Source: Lepidodermella squamata (taxonomy: Eukaryota > Gastrotricha). From it: 64,000 nt of DNA. Within the stretch, counting starts at the first letter, position 1; each line of letters starts with the position of its first letter. A program made the translations under genes and the position numbers. This document shows positions 34,270-43,635 of the stretch, piece by piece. The stretch is from assembly GCA_047495785.1 (NCBI GenBank), contig JBLDXI010000042.1, forward strand, positions 62,001 through 126,000, written 5' to 3'. The notes below the pieces were generated by a model that saw only the letters and a program-made list of their open reading frames with translations, ran no database searches and was not told where the DNA came from.

Positions 34270-35167
34270 ATTCGGACGTGTGAACATTTCTTACATTCCA
34301 ATTTTCAAACAGTATGATGAGTTGTGGAATGCAACGGGTGAGGCTGATATTGCGCTGGTGCGACGACTCGTAGCGGAGATTGACGCAATCACCGGCGGCA
34401 ACTTCGACGCGAACAAACGCTATCCTATAAAATACGCAAATTATATCGAAAACGCTACGCTGCTACGCCATTTGCTGAAGTCGCCTCATGGGCAACCTGG
34501 CCAGCTACTCGAAATCGCTCGGCTGTTTCTAGATCGCGGTGCTGATGTCAACGAAGGTGCGCCACTGGTCGCCGCGGCCGGGAAAGGATATCTCGAAATT
34601 GTTCGGCTGTTGCTCGACCGCAACGCCAATGTCGATGCTTCAACTGACCAAGGTGATTACACTGCGCTGATGGTTGCAGCCGGCTCGGGACACCTCGAGG
34701 TTGTCCGGCTGTTGATAGACCGTAAAGCAAGTATCGATATTAAGGATAATGACATATTCTCCCCGCCGTTGATTCGGGCTACTGTTCATGGGCACATCGA
34801 AATTGTCCGGCTGCTGCTCGACCGAAATGCGTCGATCAACAACTGGGATATTTTTCACGAGACGGCGTTGATGAAGTCGGCTGCTGCAGGGCAAGTCGAG
34901 ATTGCTCGACTGTTGCTGAACAGAAATGCTTCAATTGAAGCCGAAACTCCCCAGGGTGAGACGGCATTGATTTTCGCAGCCTGGCGTGGTAACGTTGAGA
35001 TTGTTCGGATGTTGCTTGATAGAGGTGCGAAAGTGAACGTTGCAGATGATTATGGCCGCACGCCTCTAGTAAGGGCCGTATGCGCGAATAGAACTGACGC
35101 TGCTGCTCTGCTGCGATTGCGAGGAGCAATCGATAACGGGTTCAGTTGTGAAAACTTTAAATCGTGA
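34270..35167 (+). CDS. Ankyrin-repeat exon downstream of the sushi exons
   Basis: Open from the TTCCTAG acceptor at 34269 to TGA. After a leader (YDELWNATGEADIALVRRL) there are about seven ankyrin repeats of the type GHLEVVRLLIDRKASID, ending in a partial repeat and SCENFKS. No ATG lies in frame near the 5' end, so it must be spliced from upstream. AATAAA at 35316-35321. Phase conflicts with the sushi exons by one base. Either an unseen non-canonical donor joins them, giving a secreted sushi-ankyrin protein, or the gene is frameshifted. The broken copy at 7.0-7.4 kb is its closest relative here. Confidence 0.7.
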
Positions 35168-35329
35168 CTATTTTGAAGTTACGACCATAGGTTCTGCCGG
35201 ACATCATAAACAGTAAATTTAGATAGTGTTGTGAAACCCTAATTAATTCCTTCTATCAAAAATGACGCCCCAAGTATGATTTATGATCTATATGATATAC
35301 ATATAACAAGTGATTAATAAAAGTTTCTT

Positions 35330-35930
35330 CGAAAATTCTGGTTCTGTATACTGTAGCGCAGGGAAATTTCGGACGCTTTGAATATCAGATGAATAGCTTT
35401 GAAACGACGAACAGTGGAAACACATGATCAGGGGCGTAACTTAGGGGGGCCAGGGGGGCACGGGCCCCACCAGCTGGAAAAATACCCTCAGGGTTTGCTC
35501 GAAATGCTAACGGCATCATTCTCTCAGCACCCAGTTATCTTAAGTAAAATGAAAAACGGATTGCTATTTGCAGGGCCAATCAGCTAAACTGAAAACCCAC
35601 AAGGAATTCCGTATGCAAATGAGCGTCCAGAATTACCCGCTCATTATCCAACTCTATTCATAAATCTTTTCGATCGCCAAAATCAGGTGAAAATCGTTTA
35701 ATATACCCGAAAATATACACATAAATCATCAACACTTATACACATTATACACCTTCGTACTGGAAATCATCGATTTTTGAAATTTGAGTTATTTTTGATC
35801 GGGTACTTTTGACCGTCGCGAGAAACTGAGTGAACTTCGATTGCAAAAACATGAGTGAACAATGCAATATTCACTCGCGTCAAGTTTTCGAAATTCCAGC
35901 CAACATTTGCGACGTTCAGTCAGTTTTCGC
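35330..35930. other. Intergenic with a GGGGCGTAACTTAGG repeat
   Basis: 35,430-35,500 carries ggggcgtaacttaggggggccagg and accagctggaaaa of the family seen at 20,405. No gene. Confidence 0.4.
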
Positions 35931-35939
35931 TCAGCTGCG

Positions 35940-36290
35940 GAACATCGCACCCCGCAGCCATTTCAAATCGCATACAATTCAAGCCGTAGATTTTCTATGC
36001 TTTTTCTTCACGGCCGAAAGGGGCGAGGCACATGTCAGTATACCACTTGTACCGCTTTAACCCATTTGCCTAAAATCGGCCCTACATAGGAGAAAGATTC
36101 CCCTTCCTCTGCTACCCGCGCCGCTTCCGCCGGCTGCACTTCCTTGCAGCCGGATGATCTGACACAGATAGCTACTCTTCCCCCTTGAAAATGCTGTTGT
36201 TGCAGCTCAATTTCTAGCCTATAATAGTTCCGTCCGGCCTCCAGCCCCCAAGCTTCGGTGCGCCATTGCGGGTAAAAGCGAAACAAAATC
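35940..36290 (-). pseudogene. Decayed copy of the small secreted Cys family
   Basis: The minus strand still reads RSSGCKEVQPAEAARVAEEG, matching RGSSGREEAQPAEAARVGES of the 30.3 kb copy. Its 3' flank (catcgcaccccgcagccatttcaaatcgcat) matches the 57.2 kb copy. The signal-peptide exon and first Cys block are absent. Confidence 0.6.
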
Positions 36291-36477
36291 TTTGTAACCG
36301 TTCAATTGCTGCGGATTAAATAACAAACCTTCCACTTCATCGCAATTATTTTTATTGTAAAACCTCACATCACCATCTGCAAGCGTGCTGCTCTTCTCTC
36401 ATCTCACCCAGCAGCATTTTTTCAATCGCATGTGACTCCAGCCTAACGCCGACCACAAACCAATGCATGGCCAAACT

Positions 36478-36774
36478 CTACCAGGCTGGGCGATCCTCCA
36501 TCGCTTCGTACCGTGCTGCCTCCGCCGGTTGCGCCGCCTCCTCGCGGCCGGGCCAGGATAATTTGACGCACATCAGACCACCGTGACCGTTTTTCACAAG
36601 CTTACCCGGAGCACCCTTAGCAAGTGCGCAGCGATCTCCTTCCTTTCGTTCTGCGACTGCCATGAGAGTAACAGCGGCCTATGTGGAAATGAAACATCAA
36701 GCTGCAAAGGTTATACATGACGTAAAGACGCTTCTCACCAAAACGACGATCGCCAATGTAAGCTTAGTTGCCAT
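36478..36774 (-). CDS. Small secreted Cys protein (family copy, C-terminally short)
   Basis: Exon 1 is 36739-36774 (MATKLTLAIVVL); exon 2 is 36478-36678; 78 residues. The donor gtgagaag and acceptor TTTCCACATAG are shared with the 54.3 kb copy. The mature part reads MAVAERKEGDRCALAKG, APGKLVKNGHGGLMCVK and AAQPAEAARYEAMEDRPAW. It keeps only the first two Cys of the four-Cys plan; the second block is replaced by a short acidic tail. A poly(A) signal (tttatt on the plus strand) lies at about 36,350. Confidence 0.72.
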
Positions 36775-36879
36775 GAGTAGTTGAATGGTTAGAAGAAATA
36801 TTTCGACTTTATCTTTAATATAGAAACTTGAATAATGAACTGAGCAGAGTTGGGCTGCTTTATAAGCACTTTGCCAGTC

Positions 36880-37130
36880 ATTCAGTGTCTACGTCAGCAC
36901 GCGGCTGACTTGGCGAAGATGCAGAAAGTGAATTTCACGCCATTTGGTTCTATTTCCGGCAAACTGTTATGGCGCGCAAGTCGCAATATTCACGGAGGAT
37001 TGATAAATTAGATAACTGAGCGCGCAGTGCGGCTGATTCAACAAATTGAAGTTATTGTGAAACCATCAAACAATGATGGAAAATTGACAGAAGCGTCGGT
37101 ACAGCGGTCTAAAATGCCAAGTGCATTTTT
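36880..37130. repeat. Conserved upstream block of the small secreted genes
   Basis: Text such as ctgattcaacaaattgaag, ggaaaattgacagaagcgtcggta and gccaagtgcatttt recurs at 54,825-54,960 and 57,715-57,830, always upstream of a minus-strand family member. Part of it (gctgacttggcgaagatgca) also resembles the interior of the MITE at 2771-2952. Confidence 0.6.
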
Positions 37131-37187
37131 CTAAAATTTTACAGGAGGCGAAAACACATAATTATGCAATTATGTAATTACTATTTA

Positions 37188-37900
37188 TCATGGATCTTGG
37201 AATTTTCTGAATTTTCTGTTGAAAACCGAAGCGGAACTTGAAGGTCGAAAATCGCGAAGCCTATGATGCAGGTGATCTTGAAACATGCAGAGACAAGACA
37301 AGACAGTGTTCAAAATCCCGGAATCTTCGCCATGACACCAGCCCGCGGTAACACGACAATGCCATAAAGCGAAGACAGGGGCAAAGCAGACATAGAATCG
37401 AGATCGCGGCGCCCGAGACAAGCTATCCAGCAAGTTTCAGGCGTTGAAGTCAAACATCACCGAGGCTGCCCCAATGACCGTGAACAAGGAGATGCGTAAC
37501 CATAACCAGTGATCCGTTGGCAAATCGAGCGCGCAAGCCAGAGCGAGACCTTGATCGTAAGGGCCGGATCCTGGAGACGAACATCAGTAGTGATAAACTG
37601 AACGCCATTGACATTGACCAGCGAAGCGCAGGGAATCATCGTTGAAGTCGCGACACGCGGCCTGGGCGATACCTTTATCAGCATAGCGTTGGCATTGTGG
37701 ACGAATTCGAACTGAACACTGAACGAGACTTTCGCAGCAAGATTCCGCAGTAGAGAAGTGGGTGGCCGTCCGGCAAGGATTTTGGTTCGATGCATTCTGT
37801 CAGGGAAATGTCAAGACTTGGCCAGGCACTATAAATCGAACATAGAGATCTGCCATTCATGGCCCTTATTATCACAGAGAAATAACTGAAGCGAACATGG
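37188..37900 (-). repeat. Repeated block of unclear coding status, copy 1
   Basis: The minus strand is open in two pieces: VNVNGVQFITTDVRLQDPAL within a 112-codon frame (37,457-37,795), and LDSLSRAPRSRFYVC to KFQDP (37,188-37,433). The block recurs at 41,720-42,590 and 57,880-58,360, but the open frame differs from copy to copy. I therefore treat it as a duplicated sequence, perhaps a decayed gene. Confidence 0.5.
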
Positions 37901-37919
37901 CATTGCCTAATTGATAATC

Positions 37920-39100
37920 ACATGATATCACAAGCTAGTTAGCTTTTATACGATGGCGGGATGCCAGCCGGCAGATCTTTACATTCCTTTAACACTTTGC
38001 TAGAAGGTATTCACGCATTGGAAAAAACCTCCTGCAAATTTCGATTCTTAGCTCCGGGCTTCGGATTTGCTCAATCTAAGCCGTCACTCGAACTTTCACA
38101 AAACAGGACAGTGGTCTATTCATATACTTGATGATTTTCCTAGAAGAGTTCAAGTTAGATTTTCACTGATTTGATACTAGGTGAGGCGGCAGGAACAACT
38201 CACGATCATGATACGTGATCCCTTGAATATTATTAATCGTGATGTTCCGTCACTTTACCCAAAATTGTCTTCAAAAATGATGTCATACTTAATTTTGGAG
38301 GTTTGCTTTGTTTTTTGCAAACGAACGGATAACATGCAGTTTATAGTAAAACTGCCCAGTGTAGAAGATGGGAATTTTAACCACCGAAAGTGGGTATAGG
38401 TAAGTGTCTCCCCCCCCCCCCCCCCCCCCCTCCTAACATCGCTGATGTGCATAAATAACCACTGTGCTCATGTGCACACAGTTGGCATGTTTCGCGCTAG
38501 GAAATCTCGAAAAACTTGGCACTTTCGAGAATTTCGTTGAATTTGTACAATTTGACTGCGCCATCATGTCGGCCGTATGAAAATAGGCTAGAAACATTTA
38601 AAATCTCATTTTTTTTAATGGCGACTTGGCCTGATCCACAAATCGATGTGTTTAGAGAAACAGACGTAGAACGCTCGACCGAGTTCTGTGCAAAAGTTCA
38701 ACGATAAATTCATGTCTCTCACAACGTTTTAGTTGCTGGAACAGCTTAAAGCTTCAAGCCTGATGTGTCAAGGAAGCGTTCTCGGATACTCAGGCATCAG
38801 TAGAGCTGACGGCAACTCTAACAAGCACCATTGACCTGAACGTTCGCAGATGACTTCAACCTAGGAAGCTCGTACAAGGCTGAGGTTGAAAAGAGCGAGA
38901 TCAGGGCGACTCGTGTACCCAAACAAAAGAATCGCGTTCCAATAATAATGCAATATTCCGATGTAGCAGGCTACATGAACGCGAGATGAAGACAATGACC
39001 AGGGGAACACTATTGGGACTATTGCTGCCCTTGGGAATCGGAATGACGACAAGTCTTAACATTCTCACCTAATAATGATTATAAAATTCTATCGAAAAGT
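37920..39100. other. Gap between repeat copy 1 and the first PAN-like gene
   Basis: 38,110-38,180 (acttgatgattttcctagaag, then tttgatactagg) recurs at 50,205-50,245 and 58,465-58,500. There are short open frames at 38.18-38.40 and 38.52-38.71 kb without domains. A run of C occupies about 38,408-38,430. Confidence 0.4.
38408..38430. repeat. Homopolymer C run
   Basis: More than 20 consecutive C. Length is likely variable or an assembly artefact. Confidence 0.9.
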
Positions 39101-39118
39101 TATCGCGGTTTATTTGAA

Positions 39119-39475
39119 TCAGTTTTTGCTATAGACTACAGTTTTCTTATCGAGTGGTTGTTCAAGAGAAGGCGCACACTCCGCATATAGGTTGCACTGT
39201 GTTGAGCCGATGGTGATATCGAAGGCGGCGCACTGTTCCGTGGCCGAGCACAGTTGAGCGCAGTTTTCAGGCTTCGAAACGGCATAGCGACGGAATTGTG
39301 GCAACTTGCAGCGGTGACTCACAAGCGAGTAACTGGCAATGACCGGCTTTGAAAGATGACCTGAGTCGAATTTCGGAGGTGCGGCCTGATTTAAACGACC
39401 CAAGGTGATTATTGTGGCTGCTATTAGGCAAATTACAATGATGACTGTGCACACGTCGTAAATTTTTGCCGGCAT
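39119..39475 (-). CDS. Type II membrane protein with a PAN/Apple-like module, copy 1
   Basis: A single exon of 118 residues. Short tail MPAKIYDVC, one membrane segment (about residues 8-26), then a small extracytoplasmic domain with Cys spaced HRCKLPQ, ENCAQLCSATEQCAAFDI, QCNLYAEC. The order Cys...CxxxC...C-x-x-F...C-x-L is that of PAN/Apple-like modules. The poly(A) signal is immediate (tttatt at 39109-39114 on the plus strand, six bases past the stop). It faces a GT remnant at 40.5 kb. Near-identical copies are at 50.3 and 59.6 kb. Ligand unknown. Confidence 0.75.
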   Translation of the reverse strand: MPAKIYDVCTVIIVICLIAATIITLGRLNQAAPPKFDSGHLSKPVIASYSLVSHRCKLPQFRRYAVSKPENCAQLCSATEQCAAFDITIGSTQCNLYAECAPSLEQPLDKKTVVYSKN

Positions 39476-40519
39476 TATTATAGTAATTGAGCGATGATGG
39501 AAAAGTGTAAATAATATATCAACGAATACAAATTACTACTACGAATGCTTTGTTGTTCCGTGTTCGCAGTACTCTCTCTGTGTTATCAGCTGTATTTTGA
39601 TCTTTTTGTCATCCGAAGTGACGAAGAATATTATTACAGCGACTATTTTACTGACAAAAATATATGTTTGGCTTGAATAGAATAGAACTTCACCTCTTGA
39701 ATTGAGCAACTCGAACCTTCTTATAGGATTTGAGTGACAATCATTTCCCTCAATTTTCCTGCATTAGTGAGTGCGACGTATTATCTCCGAGCTGGGGAAT
39801 ATTTTGGGGTAATTTTGGGGTAAAGACCTCCCTGGGGTGTTTCCGTGTCTTCATCTCGGAACCTTGGAACCTTGGCATCTTAGGCCGGATTTTGCGGAGT
39901 CAAAGTCCAACTACGTGTTGCTCTGATGGTCGATATGATAGCATCAATGGGATCAATGGGGCTTGGCAGCACGCGATTCTAACAATTGATTAATATACAG
40001 TACTCCCTCGATAAAAGCACTGGGAGCCAGACCCGTTCGTTTAACAAGGGTGCCGTACATTACGAAGAAGCAAAAAATTGGCACCATGTGAGGCGCTAAT
40101 CCTCTTCCGATCGTAAACAGCCCTCGATAAGGAAACGGTCTTATAAAAAGGTTGCCTTTAACGAGGGAGCACTGTAGTATGAAAAAAAATCGCACCCACC
40201 AACCCGACCAGCCCCACTATCGCGACCGACCCAGCAACAAGTAGTTTGACACTGCATATCCAGACTAAGATCTTCTAACTCCCCGCCCCGCAACATCTCT
40301 TCCTGTATCCCACGCGGATTGCTCTCTGGGTACCCACGGCAATCCTCTCTAGAAAAACGAAAAATACGATTCATAACGAAATTATAATTGAAATATCGCC
40401 ATTGATGAAAGCATTGAGGCAATGCGCTCTAAAGACGTATTCAGCTAAAATGTCGACTATCCAATAGCCAAAACAAATATACTTACTTTTGTTTTGAAAA
40501 GCACACTGTCATTTTTTTC
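39476..40519. promoter_or_regulatory. Head-to-head PAN/GT intergenic region, copy 1
   Basis: Shares long stretches with 50,669-51,328 and, less, with 59,931-60,683: ttgttgttccgtgttcgcag, tctctctgtgttatcagctg, ctccgagctggggaatattt, ttcataacgaaatt and gcattgaggcaatgcgctc. Likely holds both promoters. It also contains a pogo-like MITE. Confidence 0.5.
39998..40174. mobile_element. Pogo-like MITE, 177 bp
   Basis: Ends CAGTACTCCCTCGATAA and its counterpart ttaacgagggagcactg, flanked by TA on both sides (39996-39997, 40175-40176). A second copy in reverse orientation starts at 59,223. Confidence 0.8.
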
Positions 40520-40684
40520 ATGATCTTAAATAGAAGCCTCACTGCCATTCTTTCTTCCATTACCATTATTTTACTACTCGGAATAGCTTCTCAACACAAT
40601 AATCGATCCAAAGACTGCGAACAAGTGCGGCTAAATAACAACCGATCGAGCGGAATTGAATGGCTCGAAAAAATCTACCGAAAT
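40520..40684 (+). pseudogene. N-terminal remnant of a copy-5-type glycosyltransferase
   Basis: MILNRSLTAILSSITIILLL (membrane anchor) through SSGIEWLEKIYR matches the 60.7 kb gene, then homology ends at about residue 55. None of the catalytic motifs follow. Downstream sequence belongs to a MULE fragment. Confidence 0.75.
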
Positions 40685-40689
40685 CTAGC

Positions 40690-41433
40690 AAATTTTCCAA
40701 ATCCATTTAAGTGGTTGAAACGTCGTAATTTTTTTCTTAGTGGTGCAGTAGGGTCCATCTTATCTTGCAACGTGAAAGAAATGTTGATGCCAAGGAAGGA
40801 AACCAATCAACAAGCGGTTCGCGGACAAATTTTAACATCAAGCAACGTCAGAAATTTCTCAAATTTCATGATTTTGTTATTAATCCAGCCGCGAAAACTT
40901 GAAAATTCTCTTGAAACCTTTAGCTTCAGTTCTCAAGCAATAGAGCTGCCTAGAAATTTAACAATTTGGCAAGCAGCAAATGATTTTCTTGCCAAAGACA
41001 TATCGCTATCATGGGGTCTATGTATGGCGGCGGGACGAAACTGAGATCGGAGAACTCGAGGCAGCCAGACCCGTTGGACCGATTTCGAAACTACAACTGG
41101 ACATCTCTAAATGAGTTCCGCGACTGGAACGCTTCCATTCATTTTGGTCAACGCGCCACGCCGGGTTTCAGGTGCCACTGTCGATACTTTCAAAAGCAGT
41201 ATGTTTGCGGCCATTCGTTGGGCTTCGATGTTCAGGTTCTTAACAAGCCGAAACCCATCTGGGTCCAGTTGGAGCTTTCAAAGCTGGAAAGGCGCAACAA
41301 GCCCGGGCGTCCACCGAGAGACAAGCTAGCTTTAAAAGTTGACGTTCCAGCTGTGACACCGTTGCCTGGCTGGGATGTTGACCAGGTTTCTCGCCTCGCT
41401 ACGAGCAACACGCTGATCCTAAATTCATGTTGA
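40690..41433 (+). mobile_element. Mutator-like (MULE) transposase C-terminal fragment with SWIM zinc finger
   Basis: The plus-strand frame 41,011-41,433 contains the SWIM pattern CHCRYFQKQYVCGHSLG (CxC...CxH), followed by a KxxRRNKPGRPPRDK basic stretch, typical of the end of MULE transposases. The catalytic DDE part is missing or decayed in the preceding 300 bp. It directly abuts the GT remnant. Confidence 0.65.
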
Positions 41434-41499
41434 GTTGAACATGTTTTCGAAACATTTTTTCCGAGTTTCATCGAATTATATGGCAATAATTATGGGGAC

Positions 41500-41665
41500 T
41501 TAACTTATTGCCGATGGTGAATCCTAAAGAATACAAGGCCCTGCCTATTAATACGGTTCTGCCCTTTATTGTTTCAAATGACCACTGCCATCTGCCCTTT
41601 ATTCCGGTTCTGCCCTATAATTGGGTCCTGCCTAATAATTCGTAAAATACAGTATTTTACAAGAA
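41500..41665. repeat. Degenerate ggttctgcccttta-type repeats
   Basis: Four or five imperfect copies of ctgcc(ctt)ta(tt) words in a short stretch. Function unknown. Confidence 0.4.
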
Positions 41666-41719
41666 GCGAAAAAATGTAAGTTTTTAATTATAAAATAACT
41701 AATATTTTTCATGCACAAT

Positions 41720-42600
41720 TGAATTTTCTGTTGAAAACCGAAGCGGAACTTGAAGGTCGAAAATCGCGAAGACTACGAGGCAAGAGTTAATGGCACATGC
41801 AGAAACAAGACAAGACATAGTTCGAAATCACAGAATCGTTGCTATGACACCATCCTGGAATCTCGACAACGCCATCAAGAGAAGGCAGGGGCCAAACGGT
41901 CGTTGAATTGAGATCGTGGCGCCTGCGACAAGCTGTCCATATTTTCATTTTTGAAGTCAAACATCAGCGAGGCTGCCCCAACCGTGAACAAGGATATGCG
42001 TAGCCATAATCAGTGAGCCGTCGGCAAATCGAGCGCGCAAGCCAGTGCGAGACCTTGAGCTTAAGGGCTGGATCTAGGAGTCGAACGACAGTAGTGATGT
42101 TGGGGCCCGAGTCCGAATACTACCCGTACGCGCTCGGGCCGCTTTAAAACATCCACCGCACACGGGCCGGCCAAGGTGTCGGCCCGAGCACGGCGGAGAA
42201 CAATAGGAACCAGCGCTATTGTTAGGCACCGCACCCGGGTTGTCGGGCTCGGGCCTCTTAAATCGGACCGCCGGGCTTGGGTCGCCGGGCTCGGGTCATC
42301 TTCTAACCAATACCCAACCCGATAACTGTGCCCAAGCCCGGCGGCCCGAGTACGACGCGCGCGAGGGCCTGTGTTCCTGTGTGGTTCCCATTGCCCTCCG
42401 CCGTGCTCGGGCCGACACCTTGGCCGGCCCGTGTGCGGTGGAGCGTGATTCTTCCAAAGTGCTATTACCCGGCCGCATACGGGCCGGCCCGAACGCGTAC
42501 GGGTAGAAATCGGGCCCAACAACGATAAGCCGAACGCCATTGACCAGCTAAGCGCCAGAAAACATCGTTGAAGTTGATGCCGCAACACCACACCCCCCAG
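41720..42600 (-). repeat. Repeated block, copy 2, split by a GC-rich element
   Basis: Text gaattttctgttgaaaaccg, gcggaacttgaaggtcgaa and aaggatatgcgtagcc matches the blocks at 37.2 and 57.9 kb. Continuity is broken by the element at about 42,097-42,522. Confidence 0.6.
42097..42522. mobile_element. GC-rich inverted-repeat element (GTTGGG(G)CCCGA ends)
   Basis: Left gttggggcccga, then ctacccgtacgcg; right cgcgtacgggtag, then tcgggcccaac. Internal cgggccggcc and cgggctcggg repeats are present. Comparison with the uninterrupted block at 37.6 kb (agtagtgataaactgaacgcc) places the insertion at agtgat/aacgat, a possible diverged target duplication. Confidence 0.75.
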
Positions 42601-42710
42601 TTCAGCAGTCGAAGGTGGGAAAAACCATAAAGACCACAGGGCCTTTAAAATGGGCCTGAAAATACCCCATAGTTCGAGGATCCTACGTCTCGCACAGTGA
42701 ACGTATTCCG
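42600..42710. mobile_element. Dispersed repeat-family end
   Basis: Contains ccacagggcctttaaaatgg, gaaaataccccatagttcga and ggatcctacgtctcgcacagtg, the family's right end. Confidence 0.55.
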
Positions 42711-42719
42711 TAGAAGCGT

Positions 42720-43630
42720 GGTGGGTGGCCGGCCGGCAAGGATTTTTATTCGATTCATTCTGTCAGGAAGATTTCAAGAGTAGTTCGAAATTCAGTTTTT
42801 TGAATAAAAGACCCACGAATATGGACTGTGTGAATATTGATAAAATTGAATATTTAGTGCTGGAACTCATATTTAGGTGCCCAAATGATTTAGTGCGAGC
42901 TGTTTGCAAATTAGGTAAACGCACTCTCAAATTTAGTGCTGGAACCTCATTTTAGGTGGTGCACTTATTTAGACCCAAATTGAACTTCGGTTTAAAAATT
43001 TTTATCATCGTGGTTTCGACATATATTATACAGTTTTTTGCGCTGAATCCGCTGGTATAAGATTCGAGGGGTTTGGAGCGGTTCGAAAGGGTGAAAAGCC
43101 ATGTTGAAAAATAGCTATTTTTCGCTATATTTTTGGTCGCGCTGAAATATAATCAGCGAAGGTAGAGCAAGACGCCGCTCTGATCGCTGAAGTACATCAA
43201 GGTGATTATCCGATAACGAGATCTCCTCTCGAGCGTTCATATCTAGTGAGATCTAAAATCCTGGTACCAGTTTCTAGTTTCTACTATAATTCGTTTTTAA
43301 TTTTTAGAAATCCACCTTTGCGTCGTGGAAAATAATCACAAGAGTAAAAGTTTCCTAATTTGAGCTCTATCAGATAAAAATATTTCCGAGCTATTCTGAG
43401 AACCTTGGTAAGGTCGCTTGTCGAATTGACCTGGAACGACCCCTTCCTTAGAATCCATTCGAGTCTTGCAGCTTAGAAGTGATGAAAATGACGGAAAACT
43501 CATTGGCTAATATTTTTATTATGTATCTAATTCAAGTATGTTCTGCTGATAATTTCCCTAAGATCTCAACTCATCTGAAATGTTGTAGCGCGGAACAGCT
43601 ACTTTATTTTTCTAAACAATTAAGAATTAT
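42720..43630. other. Gap downstream of the kinase-ankyrin gene
   Basis: No exon or RNA gene supported. 42.85-42.98 kb has repeated tttaggtgc and atttagtgc words. Confidence 0.4.
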
Positions 43631-43635
43631 TAACT

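Noticed and set aside
34280-35167. Independent ankyrin gene starting at GTG 34280
   Set aside because: GTG is not expected as an initiator in an animal gene, and an acceptor lies just upstream, so the exon is internal or terminal.
42061-42591. 176-codon minus-strand frame
   Set aside because: Runs through the GC-rich inverted-repeat element; openness comes from high GC, not coding.
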